Assembly: GCA_963573315.1 (NCBI GenBank)
Contig: OY752144.1
Location: forward strand, 1,358,501-1,422,500
Source: Entomortierella parvispora
Taxonomy: Eukaryota > Mortierellomycota > Mortierellomycetes > Mortierellales > Mortierellaceae
Length of the DNA: 64,000 bases
Direction: 5' to 3'
Made by a program: the position numbers and the translations under genes. Below are positions 21,799 through 33,176 of the stretch, piece by piece (the first letter of the stretch is position 1; the number at the start of each line of letters is the position of its first letter). The notes under the pieces are model-generated. The model was not told the DNA's origin. It did not search any database and worked only from the letters and a program-made list of their open reading frames with translations.

Positions 21799-23977
21799 AA
21801 GAAGAACACAAATGCACAGAACACTGGAGGGAAGGGGGTAATTGAGCTTGAACCGTTTCTCGCTAACAGTGGTTGACATCCGCCAAGTAAAAAGGGCCAA
21901 GGGTACAAATGGCCATCGCCATCGTGGAGTCTGTGAGCTCTGGGAAACCCTTCCCGCACTGCTACACACCGGTAGCTTTTATCCCATTGGCCCTGGAACT
22001 CGACGCGTCCCATAGGCAAAACAAAATATCGGCCGTCCCTCCTTTACCTTGCAAGAGTCGCGGGATCAGGTGTCCAGTTGTGAAGGATGTTTTCTGGAGA
22101 GACAGTAGTGGATGTGTAGTGAGATTGGAACGAAAAAGAAATGTCAGAAAACTATTTAAGAACGAAAATGCCCCCCTGAAGGACAGGGCAAGGGTCAAAA
22201 GGTGCAAAAAAAAAAAAAAAAAAGTTTGTCGGCCATTTCCACAGCACGTTGTTGACCAGGCGTTGACCAGGTGAAGGTAGAAAAGATGTGGAAGATGCAG
22301 AGGGATGACAGTGAAATAGGAAGTCATAGAGGGCGAAAAAGATAGGGGTTGTGCTATGGTAGATGATGCATGGGTGCGGTCGATGCATGTTTGTTTTGTT
22401 GGAAACAATCAACCTCCGTATGAAAAATAAAAATATCACTGGTAAATAAAAGAAGTATGTCGTTGTTGACTGTCATCGGCACAGGATCCGTTTGCACTTT
22501 GCGCACGAGCGTGCACCCTGTCATCATGCAGCCCGTTGTATCTGCAAGCATTGCATGCGGCTGCACCTTGCAGTTACGTTACTGGTGTGCGGATAGGCGT
22601 TGCCATTGAAACGAGATTGAAAGGAGAAAGAAAGAAAGAGAGAAAGAGAGATGGAAATGTATCATACCTGTGCTGTTGGTCCTAGAGTCCTTGAGTAGGA
22701 GTTGATGAAGCACTGTTGGGACGACTATGAGGAGTGGTTCATGAATGGAGAGGAGAGTGTTTTGGTTCTGTGGCCAAGTGGTTGTCTGAAGAGAAAAGAT
22801 GGGGGGAGTCGAACAAAAGTGAAAGAGTAGGGTCCCTCTCTTTTATAGGAACAGAATGAAGGAAGAAAGGAATCAAAAGGAAAGGAAGGACGACCAGCAC
22901 GCAACATCGAATTGGTGTGGAACAGCAATTGGCTCTGAAACTTCAAATGTCCTCCACTGGAGGAGGTAATTGATGATAAAGACTTCATGATAACAGATCC
23001 CCTAGTAGACAGCAGAAGTGGACACGCGTGACCAACAGCGCCAGACCCATATATTGTTCACATTGATCCGGATCATGGCTAAATCAAATCACAGGGTTGG
23101 TTTCACTGGACCGCAGTTGTCGCCCTTGCCTTCTCGGCGTTTGGCTCCCGGAGCTTTCTTCCTCGGCTCTCTTTCTTCTAAATCACATTCTTCTTGCTAC
23201 TTGGAGCAATGGCATGACGATTCTCCTATACATGATACCTTAAACACTTGAATAAAAGTCCACTCTCAGGGCCGTGTGCCGAAACTGGAGCGTCCTTGTC
23301 ACAACCAGGTTCTGTGGACAACAGAACGGTCCTTGGCCGAGAAGATGGAGGAGGACCATGATAGAATGCAAACAAACATGAACTCTTCGACAACAACGCG
23401 ACAAGTAATGCGGTTCAGTCCTGGTGTGAAGCTCTTTTCTCGTAATTTTGAGTAAAGGCAAAACCTGCAATGCTTTGCAGCGTTTCTAATGAACTCTATT
23501 TATGAGAACTTAGAATTCTCAATTCTTTTTTTTTTATTTTTTTGGAACTTGTCCCTCAACTGTATCATTGAGGATTGTCAACTTGACGCTGTAAAAAATG
23601 AAAAAGTTCCAGGATTTCTTGCCTAGACCTTCAAGGAGGTAAACTGGTAGGTATTCCTAAAGGACGGAATAGTGTTTTGACAACATCAAAGGAAAGATGC
23701 TGCTTTATGGAACGTAACTTGGTGCAATTCAAAAATTTCTGGCGCAAGGGTCAATAATGAAAAGTGGCATTTGGTGAGCGGCGCAAATTCCCCGACTGCG
23801 TACTTATATCGCTTGTAAGGACTTGCCCAAGAATGAAATGGAATTCCAATTGATTATCTGAAGCTCTTATTAAGAGAGTGGGAAGGAAGGGCAACAGTTG
23901 TTTATTTTGGGGATTAGAATATATAATCCATCTCATTAACGACTGGAGGATTCGCTGCTTGGACAATGGCTGAGCAG

Positions 23978-24259
23978 TGTGACGGACTCGGCGATGGTCA
24001 AGCAAGGGTGTCACAATAAGCGCCGGGCAGCCCGCCACGAATACCGTGCCTTTAACTGCCGGAGAAAGCTCCGGGCGCAGTTGATCTGCAAGACCACTGA
24101 TAGAGCAGTGGCCAAGGGGATAGTACAACATCGGAAACAACATTGTACGTCTCACCCCCACCTTTGCTCACGAAAGAAAGAAAGGTGTATGCCGGTGTGC
24201 TTGTATCCAAAGCCATGGGGCTGTTAATTACTTAACAATGTGACGGACTCGGCGATGGT
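23978..24259. repeat. 21-bp direct repeat pair bracketing about 240 bp
   Basis: The 21-mer TGTGACGGACTCGGCGATGGT occurs at 23978-23998 and again at 24239-24259, same orientation. It may mark ends of a decayed element. Confidence 0.7.
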
Positions 24260-24271
24260 TAACCAAAAAAA

Positions 24272-24308
24272 TGGTGTGTGTGTATGTGTGTGTGTGTGTG
24301 TGTGTGTA
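24272..24308. repeat. TG dinucleotide microsatellite
   Basis: A nearly pure (TG)n tract, with one TA interruption. Confidence 0.9.
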
Positions 24309-24662
24309 CGACTCATCTTCTTCCTCCTTGTATCTACCGATGTCGGTCAAGAGCTTGTTAATGAAAAGTCCAGGCTCGAAGCCTCTAACCCGCCCCAAAA
24401 CATCGGCCTGGTTGTCTCTTTGAACATGTGATGCAATACAGTTCGGCCGTGGTCTCTCTGATCCTGATCCTGACCCTGACCCTGACCACGCAACAATCAG
24501 CTTCGAGACAGAAACCATGTGGCAAACGGTAAAGGCACGAGAATAACGTCGTCCTCGAGCTCTATTTTTTTTTTTTCCTCAATACATTGTAACAAGCCGG
24601 CGGAGAGTGAAGAAAGCAAGGGGCTATCGAACCACAGACGTAATTGTTAGAAACAGAGTTAT

Positions 24663-24890
24663 TTATCTTGTAGAGTTGCCAAATGTTCTTACACATGTTC
24701 TGTAGGACATTGAGCGGGACACCAGCTTGATCCAAACCTTGTCCTCAAAATGACTATCGTAGTCCTGAGCGGCCTGTCGGAGGCCAGCAGCTCTCGTGAT
24801 AACCCCAGACTTTCTGGACGACAACAGAGTACAAAAACTCTTCCAAAAGCCGTTCTGACCGCCGGCTCGTTGAATAGGCAGAATCTTTTG
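24663..24890 (-). pseudogene. Possible decayed coding fragment
   Basis: On the minus strand about 74 codons stay open without a usable start, ending in TAA at 24665-24663. The composition looks protein-like (ITRAAGLRQAAQDYDSHFED), unlike the neighbouring biased frames. I do not recognise it. It may be a transposase or gene relic. Confidence 0.25.
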
Positions 24891-25060
24891 TTCGTGTAGT
24901 TAATCTCGTGAACGAAACTCGCCAGTGTTACATGTTCCTTGCCTTTCTGTTTGGTTTTTTTCCACAGAATGTGCTCTGGAAGAGGACCTTTGGCGAAGAG
25001 GACCTTTGATTAGAATTTAACATATATTGACAGTAATCATGCGAATTCAAGGACATCCTA

Positions 25061-25412
25061 TAGTAACCGACTTGGCTGACAGACCGCTGAACGCTAAATC
25101 TGTGTGCAGCTCATTGAACCGAGGCTACGTTTCGAGATATAACAATCAACAGACCCAAAATGAAGGAGAAAGGAAATAAGGCTCGAATTCTAGTAACCGA
25201 CTTGGCTGACAGACCGCTGAACGCTAAATCTGTGTGCAGCTCATTGAGCCGAGGCTACATTTCGAGATATAACAATCAACAGACCCAAAATGAGGGAGAA
25301 AAGGAAATAAGGCACGAATGAATCGAGTATACCCTCTCACCGGATTGACGCAATCAGCCTGGCTGACAGACCGCTAACGCGCTAAATCTGTGTGCAGCTT
25401 ATAGAGCCGAGA
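25061..25412. repeat. Imperfect tandem repeats, about 130-bp unit
   Basis: Two near-identical units begin at TAGTAACCGACTTGGCTGAC (25061 and 25191). A third, partial copy (about 25356-25412) shares the GGCTGACAGACCGCT to GTGTGCAGCT core. Not coding. Confidence 0.85.
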
Positions 25413-25698
25413 TTATGTCTACCTGTTTCTTAATGAGTACAAAAGAAGGGACGACACTTGCCTGAAGATGCGTCATCGCTGATGTTAATCGTACGATGAC
25501 CGGGCGAGGAGAATGGAACAGTGACAAGAGTGCAGTAATAATGCGTGCCTCTTTTGTCCGTCTGACCCAACCACTCCCGCAGTGACTGTCCCCCGCACGC
25601 GTTTTCCCTCCACACAAAACAGTCGACGCGTTTCTGTTTATGCGTCGTTTATTCCATCGTCCATCAGCTCCCTCCCCTCTCTCTTTCTCTCTCTTCTC

Positions 25699-27503
25699 AT
25701 GGCTGACCAAAAAGACACCATCACCGTCTCGGAATACATCGAGGAGCAGGAACGACTGGAGAAGGTGCATGCCAGTGCAACATCCACGCAGTCATGCTTT
25801 TTTTTTCAATTGCACCTCACTCTGCCCATACTAACTGACTGGACTAATTCCCTCACAGGAAGCCAGGGAGCTTTTTCCCAAGAAGTTTGACGTGGTAAGA
25901 AACCCCCACCCCCTTGACACATTGCTAACAGCCATTACCTCCCTCATTCTCTTTAGAGGACACATTTTAACTGCGGATTCTCTTTGTTTGCATCATAGTG
26001 CTCAAACAGCATGGGCTACATTCGACAACCCGTCTACTCTTGTCTAACTTGCAGCCCAAACCCCTCAGAGGAGGCTGGATTCTGCTACTCTTGTAGTATC
26101 TCCTGCCATGGAGATCACAACTTGGTCGAACTATTTACAAAACGCAGTTTTCGTTGCGACTGCGGAACTGCAAAGTTCAAGGATGTTCAGTGCAAACTCG
26201 ACCCTAAACCTGCAGGAGTCAACAACGAGTTGAATCAGTACAATCACAACTACCTCGGGAGGTTCTGCTGGTATTGTATTCCGCTGTGGACAGACTCAAA
26301 TGACCACTGGAATGGTAAGTGCACAGGAAAAATACTAACTTGAATCTGCATTCTAGGTGTGATATTCAGTACGATCCATCAAAAGAAGAAAGCACCATGC
26401 TACAGTGCGTCATATGCGAAGATTGGTTTCATGACACTTGCATTGGCATCGTAAGACCATTATAGTTTGGTATGGAAAGTTGCCTTCAAGCTGGACCCGA
26501 ATCTGACCTTATTTCGTGTTTCGTTTCCAATAGAGCCCCCACAATGACGATTTTGATGACTTTATTTGCAGGAGTTGCACGCGCGCCCATCCCTTTATTC
26601 GAAAATATGCTCATCATCCTTTATTCATGATTGGTGTATCAGACAAAGACGGCGGACTGAAATCTGTCACTATGGTCGACTGCTCTAAAGGACAACAAAA
26701 GAGCAGCAGGGGCGACAAGACCACCGAAGACACTTTAGGACCTGTTGATGTCACGACCGTTGGTGATAGTGCACCGGGAGACCATACTGCAGCCAACTCT
26801 TCCACCATCTCGACGGCAGCAGCCTCTACTACTACCAAAACAGAAACCTCCTCGTCCACATCCTCTACAATCTCCAACACGACTGTCAATGTGAAGCGTT
26901 CTCTGGAAGCAACAGATCAGGACAAGGATCATCTCAAGGAAGAAACATCAGAGAGCTCAAGCAAAAGGGTTAAGCTGGAGGCGGACCCTGTAAGCTCTTG
27001 CAAATTGGAACTTCGGCCTGAAGATGCTTACCCTGAACAGGAACTGAACCTTTTTGCGACTGAGGGCTGGCGAGATCTCCTGTGCCAATGCCCGTCATGT
27101 TTGGCACTTTATACAAAGGAGAAGGTGTCGTTCATCCTCGGAGAGGAAGCCATCTATGAAGATGATGAGGACGAAGATGATGAATCGTCCATCCTGGAGA
27201 GTGGCATGAAGAAACTCAGCGAGATGGACCGTGTACAAATGATGGACGGCATGTTGGCCTACAGCAAGATGCGGGATGAGATTCGCAGTTTTTTAGCACC
27301 ATTCTCAGAACAAGGCAAGGTTGTCACTGAGGACGACGTGCGAGCATTCTTTACGGTATGTGATGTTTGTACCTGGGATTTTGCATACTCCATAGATCGA
27401 CAAGTGATGATATTGACTCCTCCGGTGTATTTTCTATGATATGGTCTCCTAGGCAAAAGCTGAACAACGAGCTGCTCTTGGTGGCAAACCCAACTTTTTT
27501 TGA
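25699..27503 (+). CDS. UBR7: UBR7-type protein (UBR box plus PHD finger)
   Basis: Six exons join in phase: 25699-25764, 25859-25894, 25999-26270, 26357-26450, 26534-27355, 27453-27503, giving 446 residues (human UBR7 is 425). The UBR box has the Cys/His pattern from CSNSMGYIRQPVYSC to FCYSCSISCHGDHNLVELF and SFRCDCG. The PHD-like finger follows (MLQCVICEDWFHDTCIG, then CRSCTR). A Ser/Thr-rich linker with a basic SKRVKL stretch, an acidic patch (DDEDEDDE) and the conserved C-terminal helical region (EMDRVQMMDGMLAYSKMRDE) match UBR7 in order. Family members are putative E3 ligases and histone readers; S. pombe Mlo2 is related. It is convergent with TOE1, with stop codons only 35 bp apart. Confidence 0.92.
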
Positions 27504-27538
27504 TCAAGTGCTGTCAAAATAAAAAGTCTTTATTTTAT
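27504..27538. terminator. Shared 35-bp convergent 3' region with poly-A hexamers on both strands
   Basis: Between the UBR7 stop (27501-27503) and the TOE1 stop (27541-27539) lie AATAAA at 27518-27523 (plus) and AATAAA on the minus strand (27534-27529). Cleavage downstream of each signal would fall inside the opposite gene, so the mRNA 3' ends should overlap. Confidence 0.7.
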
Positions 27539-29326
27539 CTATGTCAAGGCTCGCTGGCGCTCGTGTTCAGGACTGTACTTTGTGAACGCACTCTTTTCAA
27601 GCTTGAGAGGAATATCCTTGCCAATGAGATAGACCTTGTTGATCGACTCTGCCTGAATTTTCTCTGGGCTATGCGAATTCAGTTGGTAACTAAACACTGC
27701 TCCCGTCATGAACGCATCAAAGTAGGCCGAATGGAACTTTTCGCTGGAGACAACTGTTGGTGTCGGCAATACAGTTGCTGGTGGCGATGACATAGCTTCG
27801 TCAGCTAAAGGGGTTGCCTCATTGGTTGGTGTCGTAGCTCCGTCATTTGGAGTCACTTCTCCATCCGCTGCGGTTGCCTCTGTGGAGGCTTCCTGGGCCG
27901 ACGATACCATCAGAGTATCATTGCCTTTTCTCTTTTTAGAGCTAAACTGCGCCTCCTCTGCGTCAAGAATTAGATCCAGATCGTGCGACTTTCCGCATTT
28001 CATTTTTTGTTTGCATACTCCATGAAACTAATGTGAATCGCAATGTAAGAATAACCATTAGTCCCAGCATATTTCCTACCTATGTTGGCAACGGTAAACA
28101 GAGATTGAAAACTTACAGCATAGCCTTCGCAGTATTCCGATGTATCTTCCCGGCTTTGCTTGTTCCTTTTCCTTGGAGTAGACGATGGTCCGGGAGGTCT
28201 CGGAGGGACGGGTAGGGCAGCTTGAACGGAAAAGTCAGAGTAGATTTGCTTATTTTCCGTACCTTTTGGACTCTGAGGTTCCTTGGCGCGGATATCGGCT
28301 CTTTCATATTTTCGGAAGAGATATGCCAAAAAGCTGGACCTCTCTCGTGTGATATAGTCGGAAATGTACTTTGTATCAAAGACGCCACCTTCAAACATGT
28401 CTGATAGATCTGCCACGAACGTCGACAACTTGGGAGGGAGATCAGCGTAAAAGCTATCAGACGTAAGCAATACTGTTAGCAAAAAAGGAACGCAAGAAAA
28501 TTACCCTCTCCTCTCCTTGTATCTCATGATCCTCACTATACCTATGATATAAAAAGATTAAATCCAAGAACCCATTGTGAACAACGACAGGAACGCGACG
28601 CGTCATAATGCGCTTGAAGATGGATCTCATGATCCCATTGGGGTTTCCTCGTCCGCCATCGTTTGTCTAGAGGTGTTCAGAAGAAAAGGATTGTATAATG
28701 TCAGTATGCAGACAACATCCCTTCCTAAGCGAGTACCGTATCTCTATAGACGCTACCTCTCGATTGCCTCCTGAATAAGGAATGCCCTCCAAAACCCACT
28801 GATTCAGATCCAGTCCGTTCTCAGCCAAAAAGACCATACTGTTGGGACTGACCATGTAGTCACTCTACAAAAAAAAGGAAAAAAAATAGTCCATGGTAAG
28901 TGTTGTTTCTTGCACTTCGGCATGTAGTTAAAATGATGGGTGGCGTTGCGGTTCTACCTCACTCAGCATCGAAAAGTTGAAATTATGGATTTTGTATGCA
29001 CGCTTTCGCAAATCAGTGTCCTCGCCTTGTCCTTGGGCTACGCGAATAAAGATGGAAAGTCCAAAAGCTACCATGGCATGACTCTTGGCCAGCCCACAGA
29101 GATGCTGATAGCGCTCCTGAATGTCCTTTGCGCGGGTTGTCTGACTGTTGGGACCCAGTCCTGTAAACTCTGCGTCAAGGGCGAGAAATGTGGCCTGTTT
29201 GAGCAGCTGGACAATCATGGGCTGCATTGCCGCCAGGTTGTGCTTTGTCACCTGATTGTATGTTGGCAAGGGCGGTGCAGTTGAAGCGGTGTTCATGGCA
29301 GGCGGTGTTGGTTGATGTGATTGCAT
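27539..29326 (-). CDS. TOE1: TOE1-like DEDD 3' exoribonuclease (CAF1 fold with CCCH finger)
   Basis: Five exons: 29326-28958, 28864-28757, 28666-28542, 28453-28117, 28027-27539, giving 475 residues. Catalytic acids appear in order: D51/E53 (LALDAEFTGLG), D194 (VVVHNGFLDLIFLYHSFY) and H412/D417 (FHSAYFDAFMTG). The finger is C-x8-C-x5-C-x3-H (about residues 309-328), followed by DLDLILD, as in TOE1, where the finger sits inside the CAF1 domain. Only the acceptor at 28028 restores this finger and the frame, which supports that join. Human TOE1 trims 3' tails of snRNAs in the nucleus; S. cerevisiae has no obvious TOE1. An in-frame ATG at 29296 is an alternative start. A CT-rich tract ending in CTGCAG just upstream could be a 5' UTR intron. 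Confidence 0.92.
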
Positions 29327-29466
29327 GCACAAACCCAAGAAATGCAGATCTGCAGAAAGAAAAGAAAGTGTTACGCCACCACTTTTGCCAAAAAGGGACA
29401 CTTGTCACGGGATTTTTTTTTTTTCCTTTCTTTCTTGGACCCTGTCAGACCGCGCATGGTAATACC
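29327..29466. promoter_or_regulatory. 140-bp bidirectional promoter between TOE1 and ATG14
   Basis: The divergent start codons (29326 minus, 29467 plus) are 140 bp apart, so both genes must share core promoter or 5' UTR sequence. A T-rich tract (29412-29425) lies in it. I see no TATA box that I can assign. Confidence 0.6.
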
Positions 29467-31894
29467 ATGCACCTTTCTTCCTCTTCTCATTCCACACCCT
29501 CCACTTCCGACTCTCATCTCCTGCCACAGAAACAACTCTCTCCCTTTATCCAACGGCACAGGTGCAGACACTGCCCATGGATCCGCCAAGCAACAGCAGC
29601 ATGCCAAGAGTGCAATGTGGCGTTTGCCATTTGCAAGGCTCCTCGTCATACACATGCAAACAATGTGTTCGCTCATAGTATGTACGACTTGCGAGCGCAC
29701 ACTCGCCCCTATCCTCTTTTGCTCTTCATCTCTCGTTCCAAGCACTAACACTGCGCTGTCTGTAGCTTGCGTCAGCACTGGGCAGACATGAAAGCCGCCA
29801 CAGAGGAACGCGACCATCTCGCGGCCCAGGCAAATCTAGTTCTTAGCCCAAAGATCAAACGTTACCAAATGTGCCTAGCACAGCGCGCTATGGCTGCTGA
29901 GCATGCCACCGCGGTGGCAGAGGAAAGGCGGCTGCTCTTGGTGGAACTGGAACATGGTAAACTATCTTTGGGATTGTGTTGCTATACTTTTTTTTAAGAA
30001 CCATTGTTGGACCGTGCGCACGCCCGCCCTTTGAAGTCGTTCTCCACCCCCTAGTGACACCATTCTTCTCGGACGGTTTTGATTTTTTAGATAGACAGAA
30101 CTTGGTAAGACTCAGAACCACGCTGAACCAGCGCAAAGAGACATTGAAGCTATCCATGGCGAGATTCGAAGTGGCCAAGATGAACGGCCCGCCAAAGATT
30201 AAACGATCGATTGCCCGGACAGAAGAACGTTGGGCATCAACCCACGAAAAGTTGGGTCACTCTCGCCGGGTCCTTGTCGCAGAACTCGTCACTCTTTTCG
30301 ATCTGAAATGTGTTCCAGAGCGGAGGCGACAGAGTCCGACCTATGACCTAGATCAAAGTACGCTCTCCACAAGCACGGCTCTCTCAGGGACTACATCCGT
30401 GTCCGGGTCCTCTGGCGGCAAGAGTGCGCGTAAGAGATCTACAAAGCTTCGCGTTCGAGACTATCTCGAGGAGGATTCTTGGAACGAATATCTAATTGTT
30501 GGAAGACCACTACCGACAGGGTACTTTGAGAGTAAGAAAGGATCCTTTCATCACGAACTGGTCTCAATGTACCATGAGGAATCTGTCAGAGATTAATCTT
30601 TTTTTTTTACCCTGGAGTAGATTACGACCGAGATGAGATTAATACGACGATTGAAAACGTCATCCACATGATGACACTGGTGGCTTGCTACCTTGGAATC
30701 AAATTACCGTATGACACTTTTACACGGCAATCACAAAACTATATCCAGGCTGCTTTCACCGCAGGCTCCAAGCGGACACCACTGTTTCTTTCGGAAAAGA
30801 ATCTCGATCAGTTTGCAGCAGGACTAGGCTATCTCAACTACAACATTGCCTACCTTTGCCACTCACAGGGTGTGCACATCACACTCGCCAATGCCACCAA
30901 CACACTCGAGAATCTTTTGGCCTGTTGCAAGGCACCGAATCTGGGACGCTACACCAACTATGCCTCAAATGTCGCCAGACGACCCGAACCTGGTGCTCAC
31001 ATTGACAATAGCATGGACGAAGCAACTCTGCGATCTCCCGCGAGTGATGATGGTGATTTTGAAAACATCAGCCTAGATTATAGGTCGGATTCATCCAAGA
31101 AATCAGTGGAACAGAACGAGTACCTGCTTTGGTGTCCAGGTCAAGAGCCTTTTGATCTCAATGTGGATAATCTGATTGCAGTGATTCAATCGCGCCGAGA
31201 GGAAGAATCCCCTGTCTGGGGCGGACTGCAACTACAGGACGCGGTTGCGGCCAACCTGGAGACGATGGAAGATGACTTTATTATGAACGATGACCAGGAA
31301 GAAGAAGATGGCATGTATACCCTTAAAACAACCATGTCAAATCCTACTTCGACCAATGGCCACGACCGGAGAACTGTGGGATCTGGGTCTGGGTCTGTCG
31401 TGGGCGGCTTTCATGGATCTACAGACTCGCGCCCGTCTCACGGACGGAATCTCTCACACCTGCAACGACGCCCAGCCCATCCTTCTCGTGATCGGAGACA
31501 GTCAGAATCGTCCCATTCTAGTGCAATGGAACACGGCAGTGCTGAACCTGGAGACCTTGCTCATCCTCCTCATGTGGCTCAGGGACAGCCAGAGAACTGG
31601 ACATTTTTAGATATTGATATTTTTCGAGTGCCATCCTCGGTCAACAACGCACCAAGTCTGCTCTCGGGACGGGGTTGGCCCGACATGTCGGTGCTCCGGT
31701 CCATTGGGAGTGCAGTCGGCGGGGCGGCCGCAGGACTAGTCCACGGAGCGGCAGCACAGAGCCCTCGATTGGCCGCTTATCGTTCTCGACATCCTGGGAT
31801 CGCCATCCCATCCACGACTGGGAACGCTGGTGGGGGGCATGTCCGTGGCGGTAGTAGTGATCATTATCCTAACATATCCAGTTCAGCACCATAA
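29467..31894 (+). CDS. ATG14: Atg14-like subunit of the autophagy PI3-kinase complex
   Basis: Exons 29467-29681, 29766-29956, 30091-30531, 30621-31894 give 706 residues. N-terminal zinc-like cysteines are C33-x2-C36-x9-C46-x2-C49 (CRHCPWIRQATAACQEC), as in Atg14/Barkor, followed by coiled coil (ERDHLAAQANL; AEHATAVAEERRLLLVELE) and the Atg14/UVRAG domain, with YLGIKLPYDTFTRQSQNYI and GLGYLNYNIAYLCHSQGV. Atg14 targets the Vps34-Vps15-Atg6 complex to autophagosome formation sites. The Ala/Gly-rich C-terminus (LRSIGSAVGGAAAGLVHGAA) could be a membrane-sensing helix, which is inference. The first intron donor is uncertain: GTATGT at 29678 looks better but breaks phase, while GTACGA at 29682 keeps it. 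UVRAG/Vps38 is the main alternative identity. Confidence 0.82.
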
Positions 31895-32910
31895 ACACTT
31901 TTTTTTCATTCTTTGGGCAACGGAACACACGACTCGCTGACCGGGTAGTCATGCCCCCATCGTGCCTTCTGTTGAGCTTCGACAACGATTCTCGCCCAAG
32001 GTGAAAACAGAAAAGGAAACGCGTGTTAGTACGCGCTATTTAGGTATTTGTTTACTGTGTGAACCCGCAACTCTGATGACCACTTGGAAGTTTTCTTGAG
32101 AAAAGGAAACAAATCATCCAAGCACTCGTGGGTACGACTGTAAAATTTGGCCGGGCCAACAGTGCTGTCGCACAACGATGCTAAGAGACTTGTTAGCGTA
32201 GGTCTCTTCGCTGGTCAAGTGACTTTCCTATATAAGTGATGAAACTACCAGGAGCTTAAGAAGGCTTTCAATCCATGGCATCTTCGACAGATGCGTTCGC
32301 AGTGGGCATCTTCCAACACTTATCTCCCTGGAAGAGCAATGTGGTCCCCTGTCGTGAACGTCATTTCTGGATGGCTCGTTTCCGTTTTTGCCCTTGCATT
32401 GTCCTCTCAGAACACCTCCATAACCTACCTAAGTCATCTCATGGGTATTAAGGAAGGCTGCCTTGCCGAATGGTACCAAGACTACCTTGCGTCGTATGTT
32501 TAATAAAATCGATGGTGACAACAATGCAAACATATCCCGGCTCCTCGTATAATGGACTCCTTGGACGTGATGCTGCACGCGGTCTTCGATCCCGTGTCGG
32601 AACTGTGTCCCTGGGGTGAAAGGCCATTGACATCTGCACCGGACCTTCATATCGAAGAGATCGTCATTTAGGGTCATGGAGCAGCCGTATCCGAGTAGAT
32701 GAGCTGGACGAAGTGTGCCTTTATAAAGGACGGAAGGTGTGTAAGGGTCTTTTCTTGGGTTTTGAGATTTTCCTTTGACCTGGACAAAAAAAAGATTCAC
32801 TCATATTTTTGTAATACTTAGTCTCAATTCAATTGGAGTAGTGTTGCACGTAAGTCGATTGTCGTGTTGCACAAAACATGTGTTATTCGTATTCAATGGT
32901 AGACAAAATA
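31895..32910. other. Intergenic after ATG14, with an unplaced minus-strand frame
   Basis: AT-rich sequence. A 123-codon frame on the minus strand (32800-32429) has unbiased composition but no recognisable domain or splice context. It may be a relic. Nothing else stands out. Confidence 0.4.
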
Positions 32911-33139
32911 CAGTCCAGACTCGCTAAGACGGAAGACTGTCCGTCTTAGCAAGTTTTCTTATATTGCCAAGGATTCCACTGGAAGACAGACCATTTCGAT
33001 TGAAATTTTATCTGAGCTTTGTATTCAAACTGTCATCCCCTGGACCATGCTTCTGTGCCGAAAGGCAAGCAGTTAAAACTTAAAATACAGTCCGGACTCG
33101 CTAAGACGGGCAATCTTCCGTCTTAGAGAGTCCGGACTG
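32911..33139. mobile_element. MITE-like element with 22-bp inverted ends and internal hairpins
   Basis: The left end CAGTCCAGACTCGCTAAGAC (32911 on) and the right end 33118-33139 are inverted copies with about two mismatches. Each end also folds on itself: 33088-33109 pairs with 33118-33139, and 32920-32932 pairs with 32941-32953. A TA precedes both CAGTCC starts (32909-32910 and 33086-33087), as with Tc1/mariner-type insertions. It may be one 229-bp element or two related hairpin units. Confidence 0.65.
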
Positions 33140-33176
33140 ACTATGTGGATCTTTTTTTTGTCCAGCAGGACTCCTA

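Larger units (their letters stand above)
21970..25698. other. Gene-poor region with decayed repeats
   Basis: No supported gene. It contains an A18 run (22206-22223), a 21-bp direct repeat pair (23978-23998 and 24239-24259), a TG microsatellite (24272-24308), a possible decayed reading frame (24663-24890 minus) and an imperfect 130-bp repeat family (25061-25412). Its right end is the promoter of the UBR7 gene, with a CT-rich leader at 25660-25698. Confidence 0.5.

Noticed and set aside
24272-24308. CRISPR-like or structured array
   Set aside because: It is a plain TG microsatellite. No CRISPR array exists in this eukaryotic window.
29671-29685. GTATGT at 29678 as the first ATG14 donor
   Set aside because: It looks like the better consensus but shifts the frame against the downstream exon. 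GTACGA at 29682 keeps phase, so it was preferred with stated doubt.
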